From Streptomyces sp. GQFP (GTDB lineage Bacteria > Actinomycetota > Actinomycetes > Streptomycetales > Streptomycetaceae): a stretch of DNA of 64,000 nucleotides. Shown piece after piece: positions 36,796-43,564 of this stretch. Position numbers and translations under genes: made by a program. Position 1 is the first letter of the stretch. Every line of letters starts with the position of its first letter. The DNA lies in NCBI RefSeq assembly GCF_021545335.1, contig NZ_CP089312.1, forward strand, positions 7,750,001 to 7,814,000, read 5' to 3'. The notes below the pieces were generated by a model, which ran no database searches, had not been told where the DNA came from, and saw only the letters and a list, made by a program, of their open reading frames with translations.

Positions 36796-36854
36796 GACCG
36801 ATCGGCCACACGAACACCCCCTGAACCGGGGGGTGTTCGTGTGGCCGATCGGTC
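36796..36854. terminator. 26-bp perfect hairpin shared by two convergent protease operons
   Basis: The left arm 36796-36821 is perfectly complementary to 36829-36854, with a 7-nt loop. It lies 89 nt after the transthyretin-like gene and 22 nt after the end of the I9-like gene on the other strand. It is much longer than the other terminators in the window. Next to it, a 16-bp tandem repeat (tctcggactcactgga, twice) runs into the 3' end of the I9-like gene. Confidence 0.88.
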
Positions 36855-36876
36855 TCGGACTCACTGGATCTCGGAC

Positions 36877-37125
36877 TCACTGGATGGGGGAGTCGGGCGG
36901 GGGGAGGCCGATGGCGCGGTCGCGGTCCACGGATTCGACTCCGTCGACCGCCTTCAGAGCCGCGATCCGTTCCTCGGCGATGGTTCCCGACAGCGTGCCG
37001 AGGATCGGCTGCTCGCCCGTGACGGTCAAACCGGTTCGTCGCGCGGCCTCGATCACGTCCGCGAACCGGTCGGGGTCAACCGCGAGGATGACTCCGACCG
37101 GTTCGGACCGTGTGGACCCGCTCAC
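36877..37125 (-). CDS. Stand-alone I9-type (subtilisin propeptide-like) inhibitor
   Basis: An 82-residue protein: a beta strand VGVILAVDPDRFADVIEAARR, then a middle strand TLSGTIAEERIAALKAVDGVESVDRD. The final ERIAALKAVDGVESVDRDRAI is the hallmark C-terminal half of inhibitor-I9 propeptides. The GTG start overlaps the subtilase stop (GTGA, 4 nt), so it is made together with the upstream S8 peptidase. I9 domains normally sit at the protease N-terminus as folding chaperone and inhibitor; a separate copy suggests in-trans control of the partner protease. It ends at 36877, close to the shared hairpin. Confidence 0.8.
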   Translation of the reverse strand: MSGSTRSEPVGVILAVDPDRFADVIEAARRTGLTVTGEQPILGTLSGTIAEERIAALKAVDGVESVDRDRAIGLPPPDSPIQ

Positions 37126-38456
37126 GGGGCCTGCAGCAGACCCACGCCGACTTCCTCGACGGGTTGGGTCAGCGGGGCCGCGCCGGACAGGAGGCCTGCC
37201 CTGAGGTCGGCCGCGGTGGCGTTGGGGTGGGCCTCGGCGAGCAGCGCGACGACACCCGCGACGTGCGGCGTGGCCATGCTGGTGCCCGACATCGACTGGT
37301 ACCCGCCCCCGGGGGCGGCCGAGTGCACGTCCCTGCCGGGCGCGGCGATGTTGATCTCGCCGCCGTCGCCGTTGATGGCGCCGCAGGAGAAGGACGATGT
37401 CGTGAGTGCCTTGTCCAGCGAGGCCACCGCGAGGATGGAGGGGCAGTTGGCGGGTCGGCCGACGGGCCGGATCAGCTGGGGCCGCCGGCTTTCGTTGCCC
37501 GCGGCGGCGACGATCAACGTCCCGCGCTCGAGCGCGCGCTGGGCCAGCTTCTCGTACGTCTGGGGGAACAGCTCGCCCGGCCGGACCTGGGCGCCGAGCG
37601 ACATGGAGATCACCCGTGCGCCGCGGGCGACGGCCCAGGCCATGCCCGCCAGGATCTGGCCGTCGCTGCCGCTGCCCGCGTTGCTGAGCACCTTCCCGGC
37701 GAGTATCCCGGCCTCGGTCGCCACGCCGTAGCGGGGTCCCTGCTGGGGGTTGGCCGGGCCGGCGGCGGTGCCGATGCAGTGCGTGCCGTGGCCGTGTCCG
37801 TCCTCGACGCTCTCGCCGGGCACGAAGGAGGCCGTCTCCTCGATACGTCCGACCAGGTCCGGGTGGTCGGTGTCCACACCGGTGTCGAGGACGGCGATCT
37901 TCACGCCGCGTCCGGTCAGGCTGGACAGGTTGGCCCGGATCGTCTGGAGGCCCCAGGTCCACGTCCGCTCGTCGAGGGCTGGGCCCTGTGCGGCGGCGAT
38001 CAGGGCGTTGGCCTGGCGTTCGATCACTTCCTCGTCGCTGCGGTAGGACGGGAAGAACGCGGTCGGCGCCCGGTCCGGGGCCATGATCTGCGAGGTGTAG
38101 ACCATGCGCTCCGGTTCGGCCGCGAGGATCGAGGGATCGGCCTCGGCCGTGGTCACCAGCGAGAGGCGCTGATCGGCCCGCACCTCGACGACGGCGGCGC
38201 CGAGTTCCTCGAACTGCACCGAGACGTCGGGGTTCTCGAGGAGCGCGGCGACGTTGGCGGTCTCGGCTCCCCGGACGCGCTCCACGGGCGCGATGTCGGC
38301 GGCGGAACGCAGTGCGCTGAGCCCGCTCTCCTGGTTGTTCGGGTCGAGCAGGACCACATACCGACCGGTGTACTCCGCGCCCCGGTCCGATGGGGTGCCG
38401 TTGTCACGGTCCGGCTGCTCGCCGTAGGCGTGCCTGTCCAAGGGTCCGTTCGCCAT
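37122..38456 (-). CDS. Subtilisin-family (S8) serine peptidase without signal peptide
   Basis: A 444-residue subtilase. The catalytic residues are all visible: D191 in AVLDTGVDTDHPD, H226 in GHGTHCIG, oxyanion N321 in AAAGNES and S393 in GTSMATPHVAG. An N-terminal region of about 165 residues (YVVLLDPNN, then a second strand-rich segment) could be a propeptide. No export signal is present, matching the V8-like peptidase that faces it. The ATG start at 38456 has only a weak GGGAAA. The downstream I9-like gene is translationally coupled. This points to a self-contained protease/inhibitor module. Confidence 0.9.
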   Translation of the reverse strand: MANGPLDRHAYGEQPDRDNGTPSDRGAEYTGRYVVLLDPNNQESGLSALRSAADIAPVERVRGAETANVAALLENPDVSVQFEELGAAVVEVRADQRLSLVTTAEADPSILAAEPERMVYTSQIMAPDRAPTAFFPSYRSDEEVIERQANALIAAAQGPALDERTWTWGLQTIRANLSSLTGRGVKIAVLDTGVDTDHPDLVGRIEETASFVPGESVEDGHGHGTHCIGTAAGPANPQQGPRYGVATEAGILAGKVLSNAGSGSDGQILAGMAWAVARGARVISMSLGAQVRPGELFPQTYEKLAQRALERGTLIVAAAGNESRRPQLIRPVGRPANCPSILAVASLDKALTTSSFSCGAINGDGGEINIAAPGRDVHSAAPGGGYQSMSGTSMATPHVAGVVALLAEAHPNATAADLRAGLLSGAAPLTQPVEEVGVGLLQAP

Positions 38457-38876
38457 GGAATTTCCCGCTCTCTGTGTGCTTCCCCGGGTCGGTGGACGCG
38501 CGCCGATGCACACGGCAGCGCCAGGCTCCACGGATCGTGGGGCAGGGATGATGGGGCGGCGCGGTACGGCCGCTTGTCGACGGGCGACCCGTCGCTCACG
38601 GGGCCCTCTCTGCCGGGCCGTTGTCCCGGCAGCGCCCTCTTGTCCACCGTCGCACCGGGTGCAGGGGCCCGCAACACGGCACCGCTGCCGCAGTTCCGGA
38701 GGCGTCACCGGCACCACCACGATTTCCGAAACCCCGGCAACCTTTTCGGGCGCGGTGGAGACTACGGGCCGGAAGCTGCCTCAACTGGAGCCTCGCACCG
38801 AGTAATCGAGCAGTCGAGCAGTCGAGCAGTCGAGCAGTCGAGCACATGATCTCCGGACCAGGTAAGGACCTCTGCC
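38457..38876. other. Divergent intergenic region between subtilase and expansin-like genes
   Basis: 420 bp holding both promoters. The only striking structure is the 8-bp tandem repeat at 38806-38845. Open frames here on both strands look like random GC-rich sequence. Confidence 0.6.
38806..38845. repeat. Five-unit 8-bp tandem repeat upstream of the expansin-like gene
   Basis: Four exact units of tcgagcag plus one tcgagcac, ending 31 nt before the GTG start at 38877. Because the unit is 8 bp and lies in the promoter/leader region, changes in copy number would alter promoter spacing rather than a reading frame. Confidence 0.9.
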
Positions 38877-39869
38877 GTGGCGTCCCGTTCTTCGCGTCGT
38901 TCTCCGCGCCCTCCCCTCCATCGGCGGCGGGGCGTTCTCGTCTGTGCCTCCGTGACGGCTGTCGCGCTCGTCATATCCCTGGTCATGGCTCTCCGGCCCG
39001 GCAGTGAGGCCGACGACGGGTACGGGGCCGCCTCGTCCGCCGCCGGCGCCCGGGTGATCGCGCCGCCCACCGCGTCGCCGAAGCCGACACCGTCCCCGAC
39101 GCCCTCCGCCACCCGGTCCGCGTCCCCGAAGGCCACGAAGAAGGCCACCCCGGCGGCCACCCGGACCGCCGTCGCGGCCCCGAAGCCGTCGGCCGCCGCC
39201 ACCCGTACCGCCGCCGCTCCCCGGCCGGCCTCCGGTGCGGCGCCCCTGGCGGGGCGGATCAAGCCCGGCGTCGACTACACGGGCGTCGCCACCTTCTACG
39301 GTGCCGGGAACGGCGACGGTCACGCCTGCTCGTACGGGCCGAGCGCCGACGTCATGACCGCCGCGATGAACACCACCGACTACGAGACGTCCATGGCGTG
39401 CGGGGCGTACATCCTCGTCCGCGCGGCGAGCGGCGCGTCCGTCACGGTCCGGATCACCAACGAGTGCCCGGGGGACTGCGCACCCGGCCACGTCGACCTC
39501 AGCGCCGAGGCCTTCGCCAAGATCGCCGACCCCGTGGCCGGCCGGATCCCGATCACCTGGAGCCTGCTCAGCCCCGCGAACGCCGACACCCTCTCCGTCC
39601 GCTACAAGACCGGGTCCAGCCAGTACTGGTGCGGTATCCAGGTCATCGGCCACCGCAATCCGCTGGCGCGCCTCGAAGTCCGTACCAGCAGCGGCAGTTG
39701 GCTCCGGCTGTCGCGTACCGAGTACAACTACTTCCTCTCCGAGCAGGGCAGCGGATGCGGCGGCGCGATCAGGATCAGTGACATCTACGGGGAGCAGCTG
39801 ACGCTCGACGGGATCGCGGTACGGCCCGATGCCGTGCAGCCGACCAGCGTCCAGTTCGCCGCCCACTGA
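38877..39869 (+). CDS. Expansin-like secreted protein (double-psi beta-barrel plus CBM63-like domain)
   Basis: A 330-residue exported protein. A basic N-terminus and one hydrophobic segment (residues ~18-40) form a signal anchor or signal peptide. A Ser/Thr/Pro/Ala/Lys-rich linker runs to residue ~120. Then comes an expansin D1 barrel (GVATFYGAGNGDGHACSYG, then MACGAYILVRA and VTVRITNECPGDCAPGHVDL, with Asp in HVDLS) and a C-terminal cellulose/cell-wall-binding module (IQVIGHRNPLARLEVR onwards). Bacterial expansins loosen polysaccharide networks without hydrolysis and help interaction with plant or microbial walls. The GTG start is at 38877 and an 8-bp repeat lies in the upstream region. Confidence 0.87.
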   Translation: MASRSSRRSPRPPLHRRRGVLVCASVTAVALVISLVMALRPGSEADDGYGAASSAAGARVIAPPTASPKPTPSPTPSATRSASPKATKKATPAATRTAVAAPKPSAAATRTAAAPRPASGAAPLAGRIKPGVDYTGVATFYGAGNGDGHACSYGPSADVMTAAMNTTDYETSMACGAYILVRAASGASVTVRITNECPGDCAPGHVDLSAEAFAKIADPVAGRIPITWSLLSPANADTLSVRYKTGSSQYWCGIQVIGHRNPLARLEVRTSSGSWLRLSRTEYNYFLSEQGSGCGGAIRISDIYGEQLTLDGIAVRPDAVQPTSVQFAAH

Positions 39870-39887
39870 CCCGGCACCGGCCGTTGC

Positions 39888-40266
39888 TCAGCGGCCCAAC
39901 GCCCGCAGTACGGACTCCAGTTGGCTCAGCGGTTCCGCGCCGACGATCCGGAGTACGACCGTGTCAGCGCCGGCCGTCGACAGCGCGCCGATGTCCCCGG
40001 CGGCCTCCGAGGCGGTGCCGGAGACGGTGAACACCTGGTCCTGCGGGCGGCCCAGCCAGTCGCCGTGGCCCTCGGTGTGCGGGTGCAGGGTGCGTGCCAC
40101 GTCGTCGGGGTCGTCGCCGACGTAGCAGAACGCCAGTACCGTCAGGGTGTGTTCGGGGCCTGCGCCGCCCTTCGCGGTCAGTGCCCGGGTGTTCTCCAGG
40201 TCGCCCGGGTACTGGACGTGCTGGTGAGCGACGGGTGACAGGGCGCGCGCATCGGCGCGGACACGG
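39888..40266 (-). pseudogene. C-terminal remnant of an F420-dependent LLM-class oxidoreductase
   Basis: The frame directly downstream of the HExxH gene stop encodes about 125 residues ending GADTVVLRIVGAEPLSQLESVL, with GGAGPEHTLTVLAFCYVG before it. This is like the last part of luciferase-like (F420) oxidoreductases. There is no start codon near the beginning, and the barrel N-terminus (about 200 residues) is missing because the HExxH gene abuts it at 40269. It was most likely truncated when the peptide-modification cluster arrived. Confidence 0.55.
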
Positions 40267-40268
40267 CC

Positions 40269-41639
40269 TCACGCCGACAACCTTCGGGCCGCGTCTCCGT
40301 TCCGGTTCCGCCAAGCCGTGCGGTGGGCGTGGGCCGCCGATTCGGCGTGGTGCAGGGCTGGGGCGGGGACCGGCAGGGCGCACAGGGTGTCCAGGGTGGT
40401 CAGCATGTGCTCGGCGAAGTGGTGGCCTAGGGGGGTGAGGCGGCCGGAGGACAGGGTGACGGTGGTCGCCTCGTGGGCGGCCAGGCGCCAGCGGGCGAAC
40501 TGGGCGTGCGCGGTGGCGCGCAGCGCCGGGTCGGGTTCCGTCTCCCGGCGGCGCTCCCAGAAGAGGGCGACGCCCAGATGCGCGTACGCGCCGTGGAACA
40601 GGCCGGGCAGGGGGCGTGGGTCGGGGCGCCAGGGGGCGTAGAACCGCTCGGGGCCGCCCGGTTCGAACAGGTCGAAGAGGTGGAGCAGCGCCGCCAGTTT
40701 GTTGTGCTGCAACTCGTGCGTGAGCGTCACCGCGAGGCCCGTCGCCGAGGTCGGCGGGGACAGGGCCATGCAGCCGAAGGTCTCGGCACTGCTGCCGCTT
40801 CTGTTGCCGTGGCCGGGGCGGGTCAGCGGCACCAACAGGTGTGGCCCGGCGGCCAGTTCGGCGTACACCTCGGGATGGTCCGCCCGGAGGAGCCGGCACG
40901 CGGCCTGGGCGTGCGTGGCCCAGCGGCGTGCCTCGGTGGCGCCGAGACCCTCCGGGTGGGGCGCCGAGTGCGGGAAGCAGGGTGGGTCGAGGGTGTCGAG
41001 GAGGAGCGGGGCGCCGCCGTCGAGGGTGGTGAGGAGGTGGGGGGCGTGCCAACGGGGGGTGGTGCTGGGGGAGTTGTGCGATGGGCCTTTGCTGTACGGG
41101 AGTCCGGGCACCGTCACGCTGTCGTCCCGCACCATGATGTGGCAGTGGCCCGCCCCGTCGATGTGCACCTCGGCGCGGTCGCCGGGGCGGGCGTCGGGGA
41201 AGTGGGCCCGGCCCAGGGACGGCAGGGCCAGCCAGGGGCCGGTGAGTGGTAGTTCGGCTCGGGTCGGTAGGCCCGCACGGGCCGCCGCTGACACCGCGAG
41301 GGCGGTGAACCAGTGGACGGGAGGCGGGAGTTGACCGTCCGGGTGGCGAAGGTGGGCCAGCAGGCCGAACAGGGCCGGGCCCGCCGAGGGGTGGGTCAGG
41401 GCTGCCGTCGCCGCGTCGGGGGCTGTGCGGGTGACGTCTGTGAACAGGGTCCAGGCGTGTTCGGCTGCGTCGGCGATCTCGCCGCCGGTGTGCCGTGCTG
41501 CCACGGTCACGGCGTATGCGCAGGCGAGGCGTCTGCTGTGTTCGGTGCGGGTCAGTAGGCGCAGGGCTTGGGCGCCGCCGGTGCCTGTGGCGATCGCGTC
41601 GAACAGGGCGGCCGGCATGCGGTGTGGCGGCGGGGTCAT
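40269..41639 (-). CDS. HExxH-motif peptide-modification protein (probable 2-oxoglutarate-type peptide beta-hydroxylase)
   Basis: A 456-residue cytoplasmic protein with H308-E-L-Q-H312 in the segment LAVTLTHELQHNKLAALLHLFDLF. It belongs to the group of HExxH proteins found beside FxsB-type radical SAM maturases. Members of this group have been reported as iron/2-oxoglutarate-dependent peptide beta-hydroxylases rather than proteases. The N-terminal ~100 residues are helical (MPAALFDAIATG onwards). The middle holds HIDGAGHCHIMV, a possible further metal-binding region. ATG 41639 overlaps the fxsB stop (ATGA), so both enzymes are made together and presumably act on the same precursor peptide (43181-43405). 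Without experiment, a metallopeptidase role remains possible. Confidence 0.72.
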   Translation of the reverse strand: MTPPPHRMPAALFDAIATGTGGAQALRLLTRTEHSRRLACAYAVTVAARHTGGEIADAAEHAWTLFTDVTRTAPDAATAALTHPSAGPALFGLLAHLRHPDGQLPPPVHWFTALAVSAAARAGLPTRAELPLTGPWLALPSLGRAHFPDARPGDRAEVHIDGAGHCHIMVRDDSVTVPGLPYSKGPSHNSPSTTPRWHAPHLLTTLDGGAPLLLDTLDPPCFPHSAPHPEGLGATEARRWATHAQAACRLLRADHPEVYAELAAGPHLLVPLTRPGHGNRSGSSAETFGCMALSPPTSATGLAVTLTHELQHNKLAALLHLFDLFEPGGPERFYAPWRPDPRPLPGLFHGAYAHLGVALFWERRRETEPDPALRATAHAQFARWRLAAHEATTVTLSSGRLTPLGHHFAEHMLTTLDTLCALPVPAPALHHAESAAHAHRTAWRNRNGDAARRLSA

Positions 41640-42961
41640 GCGGGCGCCTTTGAGCTCGGGGGGTTCTGTGCGTTGGCGGGTGCCGGTTCGTTGTGGCTGG
41701 TCGCGCAGTTCCCCGCGCCCCTTTGGGGCGCGCCCCTCTGGGGTAGTTCCCGTTCCCCCAAATCCGCGCCCAGACGGCCCCGTACCCGTCCGATCAGCTC
41801 CGTCAGGTCCGCGCAGTACACGCTCGGGTTGGCGAAGCCGGTGGCTGGGGCGTAGCGGGTGGCGTAGTGGCCGCCGCCGCAGACCTGGTGGAGGGGGCAG
41901 GCTCGGCAGGTGGTGGAGAGGGCGGCCGCGCCCCACTGGCGGGCCGCTATGCCGGGGTGGAGGAGCAGAGTGTCGAAGGAGTGGTGGTGGATGTCGAGGC
42001 CGGTGCGGGCGGCGCCGTCGTATGCGGTGCGCAGGGTGTCGTCCTGGGTGAGGGAGCCGTCCGTGTCGACCACGGCGTAGCGGACCGGGGACAGGCCCAG
42101 TGCCTCCGTCTGCGGGGTCGCGCCGACTAGCAGGGCCAAGAGGTTGTCCAGGAGCCTGACCGAGGTCTCCTTGGTCCGTGCGCCGTACCAGCGTTCGAAG
42201 ACCGCCCACAGCCAGTCCGCGTACGGAGTGCGTCGGCCGGTCGGGTCCAGGCCGGGCGGTGGGGTTTGCCAATTGCCCAAGGGGAGGAGGAAGTCGACCG
42301 TCGGGGGGTTGTGTGCGAGCAATGCCTCGTACGTGCGTATCGGGTCGTTGCGCAGGTCGATCGTGCACAACAGGGCGCCGAACAGGGGGCGGTGGCGCTC
42401 GGTCGAAAGGCGGCGCAGGGCTGCCTCCACCCGGGCGTGGCTGCCCCGGCCGTCGGCGCTTCGGCGGTGGCGGTCGTGGGCCGCGCGGGTGCCGTCCGTG
42501 CTCACGCCGATCCGTACGCCCAACTCGCCCAGCAGGTCCAGGCGTTGCTCGGTCAGGCGGAGGCCGTTGGTCTGCAGGGTCATGTGCAGGCGTACTCCGT
42601 CGCCTGCCGTCGTGCGCAGGGTGCGTACCGTCCGGGTCAGTGCCTCGTCGCCCATCAGGAGCGGTTCGCCGCCGTGCAGGACCACGCCCGCCTCGGTCGT
42701 CCCGTGCGTGGACAGGTGCTCTGCGATGCGTTCGGCCGTGCGGGTCAGGGTCGCCGGGGTCATCGTGCGTGGCTGGGAGCGCCAACTCTGGTCGTGGGAG
42801 CGGTACATGTAGCAGTAGTCGCAGGCCAGGTCGCAGCGGCTGTGCACCTTGAGGACGAAGGAGTGCAGCGGAGACGGCACCCAGCCCGCCGCCCGGCGCG
42901 CCGCCACGTCGGCAGCCCTCGGCCAGGGCGGTTCGGCGCGGTGCGGTGGCGGTCGGCTCAT
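41636..42961 (-). CDS. fxsB: FxsB-type radical SAM/SPASM cyclophane-forming peptide maturase
   Basis: A 441-residue radical SAM enzyme. The SAM-binding cluster motif is C43-X3-C47-X2-C50 in KVHSRCDLACDYCYMY, and the GGEPLL motif follows. The SPASM domain has CRACPLHQVCGGG and a later Cys in SVYCADL for auxiliary Fe-S clusters. The HYATRY segment and overall pattern match the FxsB family, which links an aromatic ring to a nearby residue (three-residue cyclophane) in a precursor peptide. ATG 42961 has GGGGGA 6 nt upstream. The last ~30 codons are partly encoded by a dispersed intergenic repeat (41691-41724), so the natural C-terminus was extended or replaced. It is divergent from the precursor gene and coupled to the HExxH gene. 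Confidence 0.85.
   Translation of the reverse strand: MSRPPPHRAEPPWPRAADVAARRAAGWVPSPLHSFVLKVHSRCDLACDYCYMYRSHDQSWRSQPRTMTPATLTRTAERIAEHLSTHGTTEAGVVLHGGEPLLMGDEALTRTVRTLRTTAGDGVRLHMTLQTNGLRLTEQRLDLLGELGVRIGVSTDGTRAAHDRHRRSADGRGSHARVEAALRRLSTERHRPLFGALLCTIDLRNDPIRTYEALLAHNPPTVDFLLPLGNWQTPPPGLDPTGRRTPYADWLWAVFERWYGARTKETSVRLLDNLLALLVGATPQTEALGLSPVRYAVVDTDGSLTQDDTLRTAYDGAARTGLDIHHHSFDTLLLHPGIAARQWGAAALSTTCRACPLHQVCGGGHYATRYAPATGFANPSVYCADLTELIGRVRGRLGADLGERELPQRGAPQRGAGNCATSHNEPAPANAQNPPSSKAPA
41691..41724 (-). repeat. Dispersed Streptomyces intergenic repeat inside the 3' end of fxsB
   Basis: Read on the minus strand it begins aaaggggcgcggggaactg and continues through gcgcgaccagccac. The same sequence occurs at 48325-48356 with a single substitution in the shared core. 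Here it encodes the fxsB tail (PQRGAGNCATSHNE). Confidence 0.8.
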
Positions 42962-43180
42962 CCGCTTCCCCCGGCGCACTCTGTTCGGCGTTCGACCTGT
43001 ATTTCGGTCAGTATTCGCGCGGGGAAACTTCAGCGTCAACATCATGAATGAGCCAACCAAGGTCGACTGGAGGGAAGTTGAGGGACGCTCATGGTCTCCG
43101 GCGCCTGCCATGAGGGCAGTTGGCGGCGCTACGCTGGAAGACCGTCCCGAGATCCTCCGACACCCCATGGAGTGACCTGC

Positions 43181-43405
43181 ATGGCAGTCGCCGACGGCAC
43201 CGCCCCCACCGGGGCGGGTACAGGAGCGGGAGCGGGCGAAAGCCCGGAGCCCGAGGTCGAGTCGGTCGTTCTCGACCTCGCCGCCCTGCCGCCCGAGGAC
43301 ATCGAGGCCCTGCCCGACTCGGTGCTCGGCGCCCTGCTGCGCCGGGTGTACGACAGCTGTGCCGAGGGCAACCCCTTCGTCACCGGGCACAGCGAGAGCG
43401 TATGA
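43181..43405 (+). CDS. FxsA-like RiPP precursor peptide with non-canonical core
   Basis: A 74-residue peptide. The leader region VESVVLDLAALPPEDIEALPDSVLGALLRRV (residues 27-57, in parts VLDLAALPPEDIEALPDS and VLGALLRRV) resembles FxSxx-COOH precursors, which have a D-L-x-x-L...L-x-D-S-x-L-x-x-A-L-R-R-V leader. The core, YDSCAEGNPFVTGHSESV, lacks the family's C-terminal F-x-S-x-x. It offers aromatic-x-Ser/Thr triads YDS (57-59) and FVT (66-68), plus a His, as possible cyclophane sites. It sits divergently from fxsB and directly before fxsT. ATG 43181 has GGAG 8 nt upstream. The N-terminal 25 residues are low-complexity Gly/Thr/Ala/Glu. Confidence 0.75.
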   Translation: MAVADGTAPTGAGTGAGAGESPEPEVESVVLDLAALPPEDIEALPDSVLGALLRRVYDSCAEGNPFVTGHSESV

Positions 43406-43564
43406 GACGCGGGGCGCGCGTCATGGCACGCGGGAGGGGGTCGGACACCGTCAGTCAGGTGTGCGGAGTCCTATACTGGCGCTCCCTGAATGCACCCTTT
43501 AGCTCCTTTGATCCACTTATCCCCTTTGTTTCCCTTGTTCACCGCCGCGCCGAGCGGAGAAGTC

